Counted from the stretch's first letter, positions 48,595-59,853 are shown. The stretch is DNA of 64,000 bases from Diogma glabrata (GCA_963693315.1 OY856186.1:287820930-287884929); one strand, 5' to 3'. A program made the numbers and translations. The notes: generated from the letters alone by a model not told the origin.

Positions 48595-49080
48595 TGCTAA
48601 AAGGCAATAGCAAACTTTAAAAAACTACACTATCGATAAATTTTAATACCGTAAATTTTTGGCAGCAAACTGTGTTTAAAACAGCCTTTTGTGATGACGA
48701 TGTCAACTCATATTGGAAGAAAAATACATCCTCAAATAGTAGTTTTTGTTTTTTCTTATTATATTTCACGGCAATGAAACTATGGAAAATAATGATTGTA
48801 AAACCAATATTTTATGATTTTTAGCACTGCGAAATAATTTAAACGAAACGGAAAAAGACAGTATAGCAATAACTTTAAAAACTGCATTATCAATCAATTC
48901 AAAATTCGTAAAAAGAAATTTTTATGATTTTTATGAAGTCATGAATAAAGAAACAATAATTTTAATGGTATTTAATAAAAATGAAAAAAACATGTACTAC
49001 GCCAGGATTTGAACACTCGACCTATAGCTCTTCTGTCGACCTCGTTATCCATATTGCAATTTGGAACGTTACGACCGTAT
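48595..49080 (-). repeat. SINE-like repeat, copy 2
   Basis: On the minus strand, CGAGTGTTCAAATCCTGGCG (B-box-like) near 48995-49025 lies downstream of a GGATAACGAGGTCG stretch, a degenerate tRNA outline. The body on the plus strand (AAAAGACAGTATAGCAATAA, AAAACTGCATTATCAATCAA) matches copy 1, with a second body copy at 48595-48660. The tandem bodies suggest one SINE inside or beside another. Confidence 0.4.
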
Positions 49081-49107
49081 AGAGGGATAGACTCACGGCT
49101 ATTATAT

Positions 49108-49831
49108 TGTTAAGTTTTTCCAGCCTGCCTTCGAATTTGCCTTACTTTCAATTCAATAAATGCAATTCCCAAATCTCTTCCTGGATTCGATTACTAATTA
49201 GTAAGCACAAACACTAGGTTTTATTAAGTATTCAACTCTTCAATTGTTCTACAACAAAAGGAAAACAATACAGCAACAATATTCGTATATAGAATATTCT
49301 TCCAGCAGCTTCAAAACAAAAACGGCTGATTGTAGAAATTTCCAATATGAACACAGTATCCAAAATAATACACAAAATATCTCTTAAAATGACACTTCAA
49401 ACTTTATTCACAATTAAATTTAAAAATAACTTTTATTTACACGGTCTTATTTGCACGGTTTAACTTATCGTTTACAATTAATTAATTCTGCCTAAAAATA
49501 CTTGCTTAAATAATAAATACTGAATTCCGTACAATCTAAAAAAATGGATAAATCGTTATTCTTTAACCCGGAATGTTCCTTCAAACAAAATAAAACGTAA
49601 TTTGTACTGGTAATCTAACTATAAAAAAAGGTCAAAGAAAACAAGTCACAAAAAAATATTTTTGCCCCTTTTATTACGAAGAACAACAACAATTATATGT
49701 GTTTTATAATCATTGATGATGATGATCATTACGAATTGTATTTCGTAATTTTGTACAGTTTGTCTTCGCTTATGTTGAATTAAATAGAATTTTATGTTTT
49801 ATTTCGTTATGATTTTGTTAAAACCGTAACA
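49108..49831 (-). repeat. Solo LTR related to the gag-protease element
   Basis: It begins TGTTAAGTTTTTCCAGCCTG and ends AACCGTAACA, with recognisable LTR blocks in between (AGGTTTTATTAAGTATTCAA, ACAATACAGCAACAATATTC). It is flanked by ATAT on both sides (49104-49107 and 49832-49835), so an intact element recombined between its LTRs. It is clearly diverged from the LTRs at 43069 and 46130: a subfamily or an older insertion. Confidence 0.9.
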
Positions 49832-49835
49832 ATAT

Positions 49836-50500
49836 TAAAGTGTCGTCAAATTTTGAACACAAAAAATCATCAAAATGTTTTGTTTTGTTATAGCATCATA
49901 GTTGTACAATATCCATGCCAATTGCCAACTCTTATTCTACGAGTGTCTTAACTAAGCAAATCGTTTTAAAAAAAATGCGTTTAGGGGTATGAGGTTTATG
50001 TATGTGGTTCATAAGAACATTATAGTAATTTGTTCTTTTATTGCGCATGTCAGAATCAAAATATTGTCTTTTTATATTTATCGCAATAGTAATAATCACT
50101 TAACAGTAGAAAAAACTTCAAAATCACACAAAACAATGTAAATTTTAGAAATATTTACTTGGTTCTGAATTTATAAGTTAATTTGCCTTCATATTATACA
50201 TTCCTATAAATGTTTTGTCTTCTAAAACTATCCTATTACAAATTGCATTCCGTAAAAATTTTCTCACAGAAACAAACTTCATTAATTGACAAGTTTAGTT
50301 TCTGTGAAATAAGAATATAATATTTCAATTAAATTATTATATTATGTTTATATTGCAGAAAACATTGTAAAACATTTCTAGCATTAAGTTAAGAAATTAA
50401 AATTGTAATTACTATCTTTTTGGATTTAATAAAGTAAAGAGGTCTTCCTCTAAAAAATTTATTTTTTTAAATAGAATAAGGAATAATTCCTTAACTGGCA
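49836..50500. other. AT-rich intergenic DNA
   Basis: No supported gene was found. The 66-residue minus-strand frame at 50412 partly overlaps the hairpin repeat below. Confidence 0.5.
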
Positions 50501-50504
50501 CCGA

Positions 50505-50665
50505 AACATAATAGTACATTATGATGCTAGGACGTAAAGCTAAAGATTTTGGACGGATGTGGAGTTTGCAAATCGAGGCGCTAGCCGAGATTTGCACCCA
50601 CATTAAGTCCAAAATAGCTTACGTCCGTGCATCATATACTATTTTTTATTCGCCGCAAGCAAAAT
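50505..50665. repeat. ~150-bp foldback repeat, both arms
   Basis: Left arm: ATAGTACATTATGATGCTAG, GACGTAAAGCTA, GGATGTGGAGTTTGCAAATC. Right arm, inverted: GATTTGCACCCACATTAAGT, TAGCTTACGTCCGTGCATCA, ATACTAT. The loop is GAGGCGCTAGCCGA. The right arm also occurs alone at 17795-17895. Confidence 0.8.
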
Positions 50666-50669
50666 ATTG

Positions 50670-51840
50670 TAAGAAAAGTTGTTTATTCTAAATTAAAATT
50701 ACAAATTTTCATAAATTTTAAAATCAAAATATGTGGAACAAGTAACCTTTGAAAAAATATTTATTGTTTTTTCCAAATTCTATGACAACAAATGATAACA
50801 ACTATTTTAATTGGATAATGAAATTTTGAATTTGCGGGTTGCTTTGATAAAAAAATTTATTTTTCATAGAATTTAAACAAATACAAATGCTTTTTACTTT
50901 TTTGGACGTAGCTATGACGACAAAATAAATAGCTGAAAAGTGATACTTTAAAGCCGCAAATCACAGTAATAAAGTAACACTTTAATATATAGGCGAATAA
51001 AAAATCAGTAGTGTTGTGTTGTGCAAATTAAAATAAAGTTTATTGGAAGTTTATGAAACAGTTTAAACAGTTTAAATTAAAATAAAGTTCATTGGAAGTT
51101 TATTAAACATTTTACACAAGATTCCAAAGTGAATCGCAAAATTAATTTGCTTGGGTATGTTACAAAAACTTTAATGAAAATAATACATTAAAGAAACAAC
51201 AAGATTGTGCAATTGTTTATGGGAAAACAAGACCCCTTAGTAACCGAAATAATCAACGGAAAAACGGAACTCCAAAGGAACAAATTTGAAGTAGCCGCCC
51301 ATACGTTGTGCCACAACAACGCAACCACCAGGAACAGACCAGGAAGATAGTCAAAAAACAAAAACATGGGAATGAACATGTTTTATTTCATCATTTTACT
51401 GTAAGCGAAATCTATAAATTTTTATTAATTAAGAAATTTGTTTTGAAAATATTAAAATAAAGAAACGATATAAATAATCTAATAAACCATAATATTAATC
51501 AAATAAAGTTAAAGAAAATAAATAAATCAAAACTGAAAATATTTAATAAAAATCAAATAAATAATTAAAATTAAATAATAATAAAATAAATACTAAAAGA
51601 AAAATAAATAATAATTTTGTTCATTAAAATTCAAATATTGCCTTAATAGAAAAATAAAATATTCATTTTATTCGAGAAATTTAATTAAAACCTTATATTA
51701 TTATCTACATTCATTTAATTTTAAGAATAAATCTACAATCGTATCTTTCTAATAAAATAAATAAATAAAAAGTTCAAAAATTTAAATAGAAAGAACTATT
51801 TCATTATATTATTAAAAACCGTAGAAAATTTTTGTTCAGT
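50670..51840. other. AT-rich intergenic DNA
   Basis: No supported gene was found. GCGAATAAAAAAT near 50993 is the inverse of ATTTTTTATTCGC at 50642, which could bound a degraded element; this is weak. Confidence 0.4.
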
Positions 51841-52087
51841 GAATTACTTCGGTCTGAAAGATTACTTCGGTCTGAAAGACCTAAGTATTACATTCATGAG
51901 CCAAAAGTGAAATTCTTACCCCCACTTTTTTTGGCATTTCTCGACGTTTTAGGACCTACTGATTCTAAAAAAGCAAAAAAAAAATGTGTGTCTGTCTGCC
52001 GGCCGTCCGTCATTACCTACGCTATAGGGAAAACCGCTGGAGGGATTTCAAAATTTTTTTTTCTAAAAATAAAAATTTCTAAAATAC

Positions 52088-52708
52088 TGTAACGACTCTT
52101 CGTTGGTTCTTTTAGATTATTGAACAAACACGACAGTAAAAGACAGATCTTTAGTTAACAGAATCTCAAACTTTATTTGTCATCAAATTACAGCAGCTTC
52201 CGTTTTTCCTTACAATAAACTCCAGGGTCTCCAATTTATGTACGATAAACTTCACCGCTTTTCCACAATTTGAATCAAAAATATTCGGAATCGTAAAATC
52301 TGTATTTACTATTCCACTAAGTTCAGATTCTTTCACTATTAGTACCCAGGCTCAAGTACCACCGATTATTCCTTATACCTTCGAATATTTATACAACACT
52401 TTTAATTGCAAAAGTAAAACTGACTGTCTGATATTTTTGTTCGCTTATTTATATCGAAAAATAAATAAATCGAAACTTCTATAATCCACTAGAAATCAAT
52501 ACTACGTAGTCCGTACATCTTGAATAGGCCACACCTGTTTTCATTCATACTTGCATTTGTATTAGCGAACTCAAATTTAATGTATGCAAAATGTATTTGT
52601 TAAAGGGAGTTAACTTTTGATTAGCATAGAATGTAGAAAACATTTAGGCGGAACGTATTGATTATTTATGATTAAATTAAATTAACCCATTCTGGACGAA
52701 GTTTATCA
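52088..52708 (-). repeat. 3' LTR of the gag-integrase element
   Basis: It runs TGTAACGACTCTTCGTTGGT to GACGAAGTTTATCA on the plus strand. It differs from the 5' LTR at only a handful of sites by eye. Confidence 0.9.
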
Positions 52709-52719
52709 CTGCCCTCCAT

Positions 52720-54096
52720 TTAGTTTTGTTCGTCCCGAACAATATCAGCTATCGCATTGGTGCTGTTACCTTGGTACGGTGCCAACCTTTGCAGATGCAT
52801 CGCTTTCATCTTGGTACGGGGTCCCTTTTGTATGCGGTAGATAACATCATTAATTCGTTTGATTATTTTATATGGGCCTTCCCAATCTGGCTGCAGCTTG
52901 GGTGATCTTCCCTTAGTTCTTCTGGGGTTGTATAGCCATACCAATTCTCCTTCTTGAAAACCGCCACTATTTGCATTTATGTCGTACCTGGTTTTCATTT
53001 TGTCACTGGCAATCTTAATGTGTTCTCGCACCTGCTGATGGATTTTATTCATCTTCTCCCTTAGTTGTCCCACATAATCTGTTTTCGTGGATACCAGACC
53101 TCCAGGGGTGCCGAACTCGATGTCACTAGGAAGATGTAGTTCTCTCCCGAACATGATATTCGCTGGCGTTTCACATGTCGTATCGTGCACTGCGCTACGA
53201 TAGACCATCAAGAATAACGGAAGATCCTTATCCCAATTTCTTTGGTTGGCTTCCACTACCTTCGACAGATGTTCTTCCATGGTTCGGTTAAATCGTTCTA
53301 CCATGCCATCCGATTGTGGGTTCATAGGTGTAGTTCGTGTTTTTCTAATGTCGAGTGTTCTGCACAGCTCTTCCATCAGTTGAGATTCGAAGTTCCTTCC
53401 CTGGTCGGTATGCAACTCGAGCGGTGTTCCATATCTGCAAATCCATTCATTGACTAATGTTTCAGCGACCGTAGCTGCTTCCTGGTTCGGTATTGCATAA
53501 GCTTCCGGCCATTTTGTAAAGTAATCAATGACCACCATGATGTATTTGTTACCTTTTGTAGTTTCCGGAAATGGCCCCGCGATGTCTATAGCAGTTCTCT
53601 CCATTGGGGCTCCCACATTGTACTGCTGCATCTCTCCTCGAGTTCTAGTCTTTGGTCCTTTGCTCGCCGCACAAGTATCACATCGCCGACACCATTGCTC
53701 TACGTCGGTTCGATACCTTACCCAATAAAACCTCTCCCTTACTTTAGCCAGGGTTTTATTGACTCCCAGGTGTCCTCCAGAAATACTTCCATGCAGCTTT
53801 CCCAGTACCTCTTCCACTCGACTTGATGGCAGCACCAGTTGCTCTAACACTTTCTTTCCATCAGCGGACTCCCATTTTCTTTTTAGTATCCCGCTGTCCA
53901 TAAATAGTGAGTCCCATTGCGCCCAGTAGCACTTCACCTCCGTACTTAAAGGTGCTACCTCTTTCCACTCCGGTCGCCTTCCCTCGGTTTTCCATTTCAA
54001 TATTGGAGCCATAGCTGGATCTTCTAGCTGCTCTCTTTTAATTGCCTCGGTACACCAATCCTCAGGAGTTTGGAACTTGATTTGGTTCACTTTCAT
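52720..54096 (-). CDS. Integrase (458 residues), Ty3/gypsy
   Basis: The N-terminal zinc-binding region has H102, H109, C139 and C142 (GGHLGVNKT, WCRRCDTC). The catalytic core is complete: D171 (TAIDIAGPFP), D231 (LHTDQGRNFES) and E267 (SDGMVERFNRT), a DD35E spacing. The C-terminal GPY/F-type module is present (ELVWLYNPRRTKGRSPKLQP, WEGPYKII). The frame ends VRDEQN. It would insert the cDNA of its own or a related element. The frame appears intact, but it starts in what should be the middle of a polyprotein, just downstream of the deletion scar. Confidence 0.93.
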   Translation of the reverse strand: MKVNQIKFQTPEDWCTEAIKREQLEDPAMAPILKWKTEGRRPEWKEVAPLSTEVKCYWAQWDSLFMDSGILKRKWESADGKKVLEQLVLPSSRVEEVLGKLHGSISGGHLGVNKTLAKVRERFYWVRYRTDVEQWCRRCDTCAASKGPKTRTRGEMQQYNVGAPMERTAIDIAGPFPETTKGNKYIMVVIDYFTKWPEAYAIPNQEAATVAETLVNEWICRYGTPLELHTDQGRNFESQLMEELCRTLDIRKTRTTPMNPQSDGMVERFNRTMEEHLSKVVEANQRNWDKDLPLFLMVYRSAVHDTTCETPANIMFGRELHLPSDIEFGTPGGLVSTKTDYVGQLREKMNKIHQQVREHIKIASDKMKTRYDINANSGGFQEGELVWLYNPRRTKGRSPKLQPDWEGPYKIIKRINDVIYRIQKGPRTKMKAMHLQRLAPYQGNSTNAIADIVRDEQN

Positions 54097-54200
54097 TGCC
54101 TCTTTTCTTTCAGTCTTGCTACATGGTTGCGCTCCTCAATACAGGGTCTTCTTGAAAGATTATCAGCGTTACAATGTATCCTTCCCTTCTGGTGTGAACC
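54097..54200 (-). pseudogene. RNase H tail left at the deletion scar
   Basis: Between gag and integrase the minus strand encodes HQKGRIHCNADNLSRRPC, the conserved end of a Ty3/gypsy RNase H domain, and then runs into a stop overlapping the integrase ATG in another frame. This places the deletion endpoint inside the RNase H region and shows that protease-RT-RNase H was once present. Confidence 0.85.
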
Positions 54201-54203
54201 GCG

Positions 54204-55682
54204 TCAATCTCCTTTCTTTTTGACATCCCCTTGCTTCTTTGAAAGGTTCATCAACCGGACTGGAACTACTCCTTCTTTAGCTGCTACTCGTGTTTTGCAT
54301 TCTTGTCTGATGTGCCCTAACTGCCCACAATTCCAGCATCTTGCTCTGCTAGATCTTCTTCGTTGATTTCGTTCAGGCTTATCTTCCAAACTTTTGACAT
54401 GCATGATCACCTCATCAAGCGCTGCTTTTAATGGCTCTTCAGAAACTTCCATCTTACGTACTCTATCTACGGCAAGCGCTCTGTTTCCAGCTTCCATTTG
54501 TAGGGCCAATGCTAAGACTTCCGTAGGTAGTTTCTTCCCGCTTAGATACAGCTGATTTCTCATTTGTACATCTCGAAGAGCATTGATGAATGTATCAGCT
54601 GCCAGTTCGTCTCGATGTTCAGCGTTATAATTCGGATATGATAGATTAACCAGTCTCACAATGTCAGCCTCTAATTTTTGCAAAGTTTCGCTGACTCCTT
54701 GTTTTCGTGTTTTGAGCTGCATGCGATGGAGAGCTTGCATATGACTTTCCCCATATCTTACTTCTAAGGCCTCCATTAGCTTGTTGTAATCACGCTCTGT
54801 CGCTGATAGTGTCTGCAAAATTTCAGCAGCAGGTCCCTTCAATGCCAATATAAGCGCATTTGCTTTTTGCTGGTGATCGAACCCAGTTGTTGCTATCTCA
54901 AATTGCAACTTAAATATCTGGGACGATGTAGATCCATCAAATACGGGTGTTTTCACTCTAGCTGGAGCTGAAGTAGTTGATGGATTGATTATGTTACAAG
55001 ACTTCACTTGTGCTATTTCTTGGCGGAATTCACTCGAAAGATTGCGTAATTTCTCTTCATGTTCTTCGGTAACTTTCCGCAGCTCCCTTTCCATGTGGTT
55101 GATTTTAACCTCCGCACTGGATATACGTGACTCGATTACTTCACGTAGTTGTTGTTGATCTAATTTTTGTTGGGCCATCAGATCAGCAAGTTGTCGTTGT
55201 TGATCTACTTTTTGGTCTGCTGCCAGTTTCTCTTGTCGGGCCATCAGATTGTTTCCTTGTTTGGCAATCATATCAGCAAATTGTTGTTGTTGATCTACTC
55301 TTTGTTCTGCTGCCAGTTTCTCTTGTCGGGCCATGATATCAGCAAGTTGTTGTTGTTGCTCTACTTTTTGTTCTGCGGCCAGAACTTTTTGTTCTGCTGC
55401 CTGTTTCTCTTGTCGGGCCATCATATCAGCAAGTTGTTGTTGTTGCTGTGCCATCATTTCTTTCATCAACGCCATCATCGGATCAATTGCTGGGGCATTC
55501 TGAATCGGAGCTTCCTCCGGCTCTATTTCTATAACCTCTGTGTTTTGGCCTGCTTCTTCTAAAACTTTACGCAGCCGGAATGCAAGTTCTGCCTTCGTTC
55601 CATGGATTGGAGCATTCCTTTTCTTCAACTCATCCTTCAGCTGGGTCTGGCTGAGATCACTAATATTTACTGTCCTGACCAT
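54204..55682 (-). CDS. Gag polyprotein with SAP-like domain, Ty3/gypsy
   Basis: The start is chosen at ATG 55682 (MVRTVNISDLSQTQLKDELK), because codons upstream of it read through the primer-binding site and LTR. A SAP-like motif (about residues 5-40) is followed by a long Gln-rich coiled coil. That coil contains repeated units of QQQQLADMMARQEKLAAEQK type, four or five copies. Next come the capsid region (VKTPVFDGSTSSQIFKLQFE) and one zinc knuckle, CWNCGQLGHIRQEC. The total is about 492 residues. It should assemble the particle. It ends just after the knuckle, where protease would normally begin. Confidence 0.92.
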   Translation of the reverse strand: MVRTVNISDLSQTQLKDELKKRNAPIHGTKAELAFRLRKVLEEAGQNTEVIEIEPEEAPIQNAPAIDPMMALMKEMMAQQQQQLADMMARQEKQAAEQKVLAAEQKVEQQQQLADIMARQEKLAAEQRVDQQQQFADMIAKQGNNLMARQEKLAADQKVDQQRQLADLMAQQKLDQQQLREVIESRISSAEVKINHMERELRKVTEEHEEKLRNLSSEFRQEIAQVKSCNIINPSTTSAPARVKTPVFDGSTSSQIFKLQFEIATTGFDHQQKANALILALKGPAAEILQTLSATERDYNKLMEALEVRYGESHMQALHRMQLKTRKQGVSETLQKLEADIVRLVNLSYPNYNAEHRDELAADTFINALRDVQMRNQLYLSGKKLPTEVLALALQMEAGNRALAVDRVRKMEVSEEPLKAALDEVIMHVKSLEDKPERNQRRRSSRARCWNCGQLGHIRQECKTRVAAKEGVVPVRLMNLSKKQGDVKKKGD

Positions 55683-55711
55683 TGTTTCAATAATCCCACT
55701 TCTGACACCAC

Positions 55712-56334
55712 TGTAACGACTCTTCGTTGGTTCTTTTAGATTATTGAACAAACACGACAGTAAAAGACAGATCTTTAGTTAACAGAATCTCAAACTTTAT
55801 TTGTCATCAAATTACAGCAGCTTCCGTTTTTCCTTACAATAAATTCCAGGGTCTCCAATTTATGTGCGATAAACTTCACCGCTTTTCCACAATTTGAATC
55901 AATAATATTCGGAATCGTAAAATCTGTATTTACTATTCCACTAAGTTCAGATTCTTTCACTATTAGTACCCAGGCTCAAGTACCACCGATTATTCCTTAT
56001 ACTTTCGAATATTTATACAACACTTTTAATTGCAAAAGTAAAACTGACTGTCTGATATTTTTGTTCGCTTATTTATATCGAAAAATAAATAAATCGAAAC
56101 TTCTATAATCCACTAGAAATCAATACTACGTAGTCCGTACATCTTGAATAGGCCACACCTGTTTTCATTCATACTTGCATTTGTATTAGCGAACTCAAAT
56201 TAAATTTATGCAAAATGTATTTGTTAAAGGGAGTTAACTTTTGATTAGCATAGAATGTAGAAAACATTTAGGCGGAACGTATTGGTTATTTATGATTAAA
56301 TTAAATTAACCCATTCTGGACGAAGTTTATTACA
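55712..56334 (-). repeat. 5' LTR of the gag-integrase element
   Basis: It runs from TGTAACGACTC to GAAGTTTATTACA on the plus strand. The terminal dinucleotides are TG and CA. Confidence 0.9.
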
Positions 56335-57775
56335 ATACTCAAGGGACAGGTCCGAAAGGACGCTGTGTTCGATAACTGTACCGGAAGTGTGTCAAAAAAA
56401 AATCATTAAGTGTGTCAAAAACAGCAAATTTTTATATTTTTGGCTTAAAAAACGTTCATTTTAAGTGATTACGATTAGCAACATTAAATTTGGAGAAATC
56501 TTGATAGTAGGCATTGGTATTTGAGATCAAAAACTAGATTATTGCATTATAAGTTTGTCAAAAAAATGTTGTCAAGTGTGTCAAAAAATGATTTCATTTA
56601 TTTTTTTAGTCAATTTTTTGGGAAAAAAAATGTAGATGTTTTGATGACGTATATGTAATTGCAAATGAAATTGGACATGGAAATTTTGAAATTTGTTATA
56701 GTTTTTGAAATATTTTGAAAAAAGTTTGTATTTTTGATTTTGTAATAATTTTTGCAATAGTTTTAGTAATTTGGAAAAAGTTTTAATTTTTGAATTTGTA
56801 AAATTGTTGGAATATTTTTAGAATTTTGAAAAATTTTTTATTTTTGATATTATTATAATTTTTGGAATTTTGAAAAAAGTTTCAATTTTTGATTTTGTAA
56901 TGATTTTTGCAATACTTTTAGAATTTTGGAAAAGTTTGAATTTTTAAGAATTTTTGGAATATTATTGGAATTTAGAAAAAGTTGAAATATTTGATTTTAT
57001 TCTAATTTTTGGAATTTTGAAAAAAGTTTCAATTTTTGATTTTGTTATAATTTTTGCAATATTTTTAGAATTTTGAAAAAAATAGTTTTTGAATTTTATA
57101 TATATTCTTAGAATTTTGAAAAAAGTTTCCATTTTTTATTTTGCATGAATTTTTGGAATATGTATATTTAGAATTTTCTAATATTTTAAATTTTTGATTT
57201 TATTATAATTTTTGGAATTTTGAAAAAAGTTTGAATTTTTGATTTTGTAATAATTTTTGCAATATTTTTAGAATTTTGGAAAAGTTTGAATTTTTAAGAA
57301 TTTTTGGAATATTATTGGAATTTAGAAAAAGTTTAAATATTTGATTTTATTCTAATTTTTGGAATATTTTTGGAATTTTGAAAAAAATTTGATTTTATCT
57401 AATTTTTAAAATATTTTTGGAATTTTGAAAGAAATATGAATTTGTGATTTTGTAATATTTTCTCGAAACGCTAAATGGAGAGGTTTTTGAGCAGTTTGCT
57501 GAGTGTATCATCATTTCACTAAATTATGTTAATTTATGATCTGTTATAATTTTCCGGCAACGTATTGATGTTTCATGTTAGTTTTGTAATGAATTTCTAA
57601 ACAGAGATGAAAAATACATGTACTTTAACAAAGAGTTATGTTTGATATACATCGCTGCCCAAAACTCAAAACTATGTCCTCATGAAAGTTTTTTGCCGAA
57701 AACTATATCAAAATCCTTAAACCAGACCGAAGTCTTGATATCTCAGAGCTGTGAGATTTCAGCCCCTCCATATTT

Positions 57776-58027
57776 TTTGATTGTGATAACCAATCTAAAA
57801 TATATTTTTTCTCTCTCAATTTTAATAAAACAAATAATTAAAATAATATTTTGACAAATTAATTCAAAAAGAAATTAAGCGACATCTAACAAATTGCTAA
57901 TTTTTCTGTGCTTCTAAAAATTATTTTTGTGTTTTGGTTTTAATAACCACAGAATCTAGAAATTGATTGTCTGTCTAGAATAAAATTAGCTTTTACCATA
58001 ACATTTTAGTGAAACCATTGTATAAAA
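57776..58027 (+). other. Leader region of the errantivirus-like provirus (no LTR recognised)
   Basis: AT-rich DNA lies between the end of R2 and the first gag ATG. No TG-start LTR end or convincing tRNA-complementary site was found. The 5' LTR is either lost or too diverged to see. Confidence 0.4.
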
Positions 58028-59402
58028 ATGCCTTCAGATCCCAGTTCTATAATTAGACCACCCATATTAAATTCTTCAATTACTAATAATAGTGCAAATA
58101 CCCAAATCAACCTAGAGAGTTTGAATGTCCAAATATCACAGATAGTCAAAGATATCCTTAGACAAGACGGACAACGTCTTCTAGCAGACAGTAGTAGAAA
58201 CTCAGAGATAAATAATGACACTGACCAACCAATAAATATTGACGATGACAAAGCGGTTTAGATAAAATACCAGACATGGTTAAAAGCCTCCGAGACTTTT
58301 CAGGCCAACCTGGTGAATTTAGTTCATGGAAAAAAAGTGTCGATAGAATACTTAAAATTTACGATCACCTGAAAGCTAGCCCAAAATACTACGGTATTTT
58401 AAGTGTGGTACGCAATAAAATTGTAGGGAGTGCAGATATTGCACTCGAGTCTTATAATACTCCATTAAACTGGAAAAAATTTCAAAGTGTCTCACCCTAC
58501 ATTACGCAGATAAAAGAGACTTAGGTACATTAGAGTACCAGTTGACAACGCTAGTCCAGGGTAAACTTACTATACCAGAATTTTATCAAATGGTCTACCA
58601 ACATCTTTCCTTAATTCTAAATAAACTGTCGTGTATGGAAATGGGCAATGAATCACTAAATAACATGACAAAAGCCTATCGTAATAAAGCATTAGATACA
58701 TTTGTAAGAGGTTTGACAGGTGATTTACCTCGTCTTCTTAGTATCAGAGAACCAGTTGATTTACCTCAAGCATTACATCTTTGTCTGAAGTTGCAAAATA
58801 TTGACTTTAGGACACAATACGCGTATCAACACATACAAAGACGACAACCGCTACCATTCCTACCACCTAGACAAAATACATTACAACAATTTAGACAACC
58901 CTTTTACCCTTAGTTGCTTCACAACCCTCGGGTACCACAAAACCCAACTTTCTTCAGACCAGTTCAACCAAATAGACCTATGCAAAATGCTTACTATCTT
59001 AATCATATGTTGCCAAATATTCGAACTCAATGGGCAAACCAATATAGACCACAATGGCAAAGACCAGAGCCTATGGATGTAGATCGAAGTATGCAATCTA
59101 GACAGATTAACTACATGAATCGGCCTGCACAACAGAATAATAATGCTACCCAAAAGAGACAATTTTTAAGCTCAACTCAGCAGTCATACCCTCCAAACAA
59201 GTTTCAAAGAGTTCATCACACGGAACAAAGTGCAAATGTTATATCACCAATAGAAACTGAAAATATAGAAACTAGCGTGAAAGATTTTAATTCTGACGAC
59301 GCGAACGAGCAAACATACGACGAATACATCGAATCTTACGATAATCCTACATTTGACCAATCCCAATCCGAACAATTAGAAGACATATATTTTTTAGACT
59401 AA
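58028..59402 (+). pseudogene. Errantivirus-like gag, broken
   Basis: The frame from ATG 58028 is acidic and polar. A frameshift near 58255 leads into the capsid-like core ([35 protein letters not shown]), a second frameshift lies near 58490, and a TAG at 58911-58913 is in phase with the rest. The C-terminal part is Pro/Gln-rich with PEPMDVDRS, a motif I associate with gypsy-type gag proteins. No zinc knuckle is present, which is usual for this group. Three separate lesions make it non-functional. Confidence 0.85.
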
Positions 59403-59760
59403 GCCACTCTTCGCTCCCTTACTACGAACTTAAAATTAGGAACGGAGAGTACTTAAAATTCTTAATAGACACGGGATCAAACAAAAACTATATTCAATCG
59501 AAACATGTTCGAACACCAATTCCCAATGACAAACCATTCTGTGCCAATTCCATAGCAGGAAGTGTTAATGTAACACACCATTCCAACATAAATATTTTCG
59601 AAGACAATACAGACAAATTGAAATTTTATATTTTACCCTGCCTTAAATCTTTTAACGGAATAATTGGCAATGACACCCTTTGAAAACTGCAAGCAGTTAT
59701 TCACACGGTCAAAGGACATATGATAATCCAGATACAATAATTCCCCTAAAACAACACCAA
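59403..59760 (+). pseudogene. Errantivirus-like protease region
   Basis: Just after gag, a shifted frame gives YLKFLIDTGSNKNYIQ with the D-T-G active site (near 59466) and FNGIIGNDTL, as in retroviral-type aspartic proteases. Stops follow near 59684 and beyond. Confidence 0.7.
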
Positions 59761-59853
59761 ACGGACGACGTTAATAACATTGATCTCAGAATCTCACATC
59801 TTAACACGCTGTAAAAACAGAAATTATATTCAATCGTAAAAAGTTGTCCCAAA

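Larger units (their letters stand above)
52088..56334 (-). mobile_element. Ty3/gypsy LTR element, gag + integrase only, TSD ATAC
   Basis: Two LTRs of about 622 bp (52088-52708, 55712-56334) enclose a 3.0-kb interior on the minus strand. ATAC is duplicated at 52084-52087 and 56335-56338. Next to the 5' LTR the minus strand has TGGTGTCAGAAGTGGGA (primer-binding site pattern). Next to the 3' LTR is the purine tract ATGGAGGGCAG. Protease, RT and most of RNase H are missing between gag and integrase, so the element is an internal-deletion derivative that cannot copy itself. LTRs look nearly identical, indicating recent movement. Confidence 0.92.
51844..57775 (+). mobile_element. R2 repeat family, copy C, interrupted by an LTR element
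   Basis: The head (ACTTCGGTCTGAAAG, partly duplicated at 51844-51875) runs to 52087. R2 sequence resumes at 56335 (ATACTCAAGGGACAGGTCCG) and continues through the GTGTGTCAAAAAA segment, the AT-rich array (56690-57450) and the GAGATTTCAGCCCCTCCATA end. Copy A shows the uninterrupted site (AAGTATACTCAAAAGACAGG), confirming the insertion point. Confidence 0.85.

Noticed and set aside
48991..49075. Functional tRNA gene
   Set aside because: The B-box-like motif is present, but the T and acceptor stems do not pair.
55127..55562. Leu/Cys-rich plus-strand frames that look membrane-like
   Set aside because: Antisense translation of the Gln-rich repeats of gag.
58006..58251. 81-residue minus-strand frame with hydrophobic segments
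   Set aside because: Antisense to the errantivirus-like gag start.
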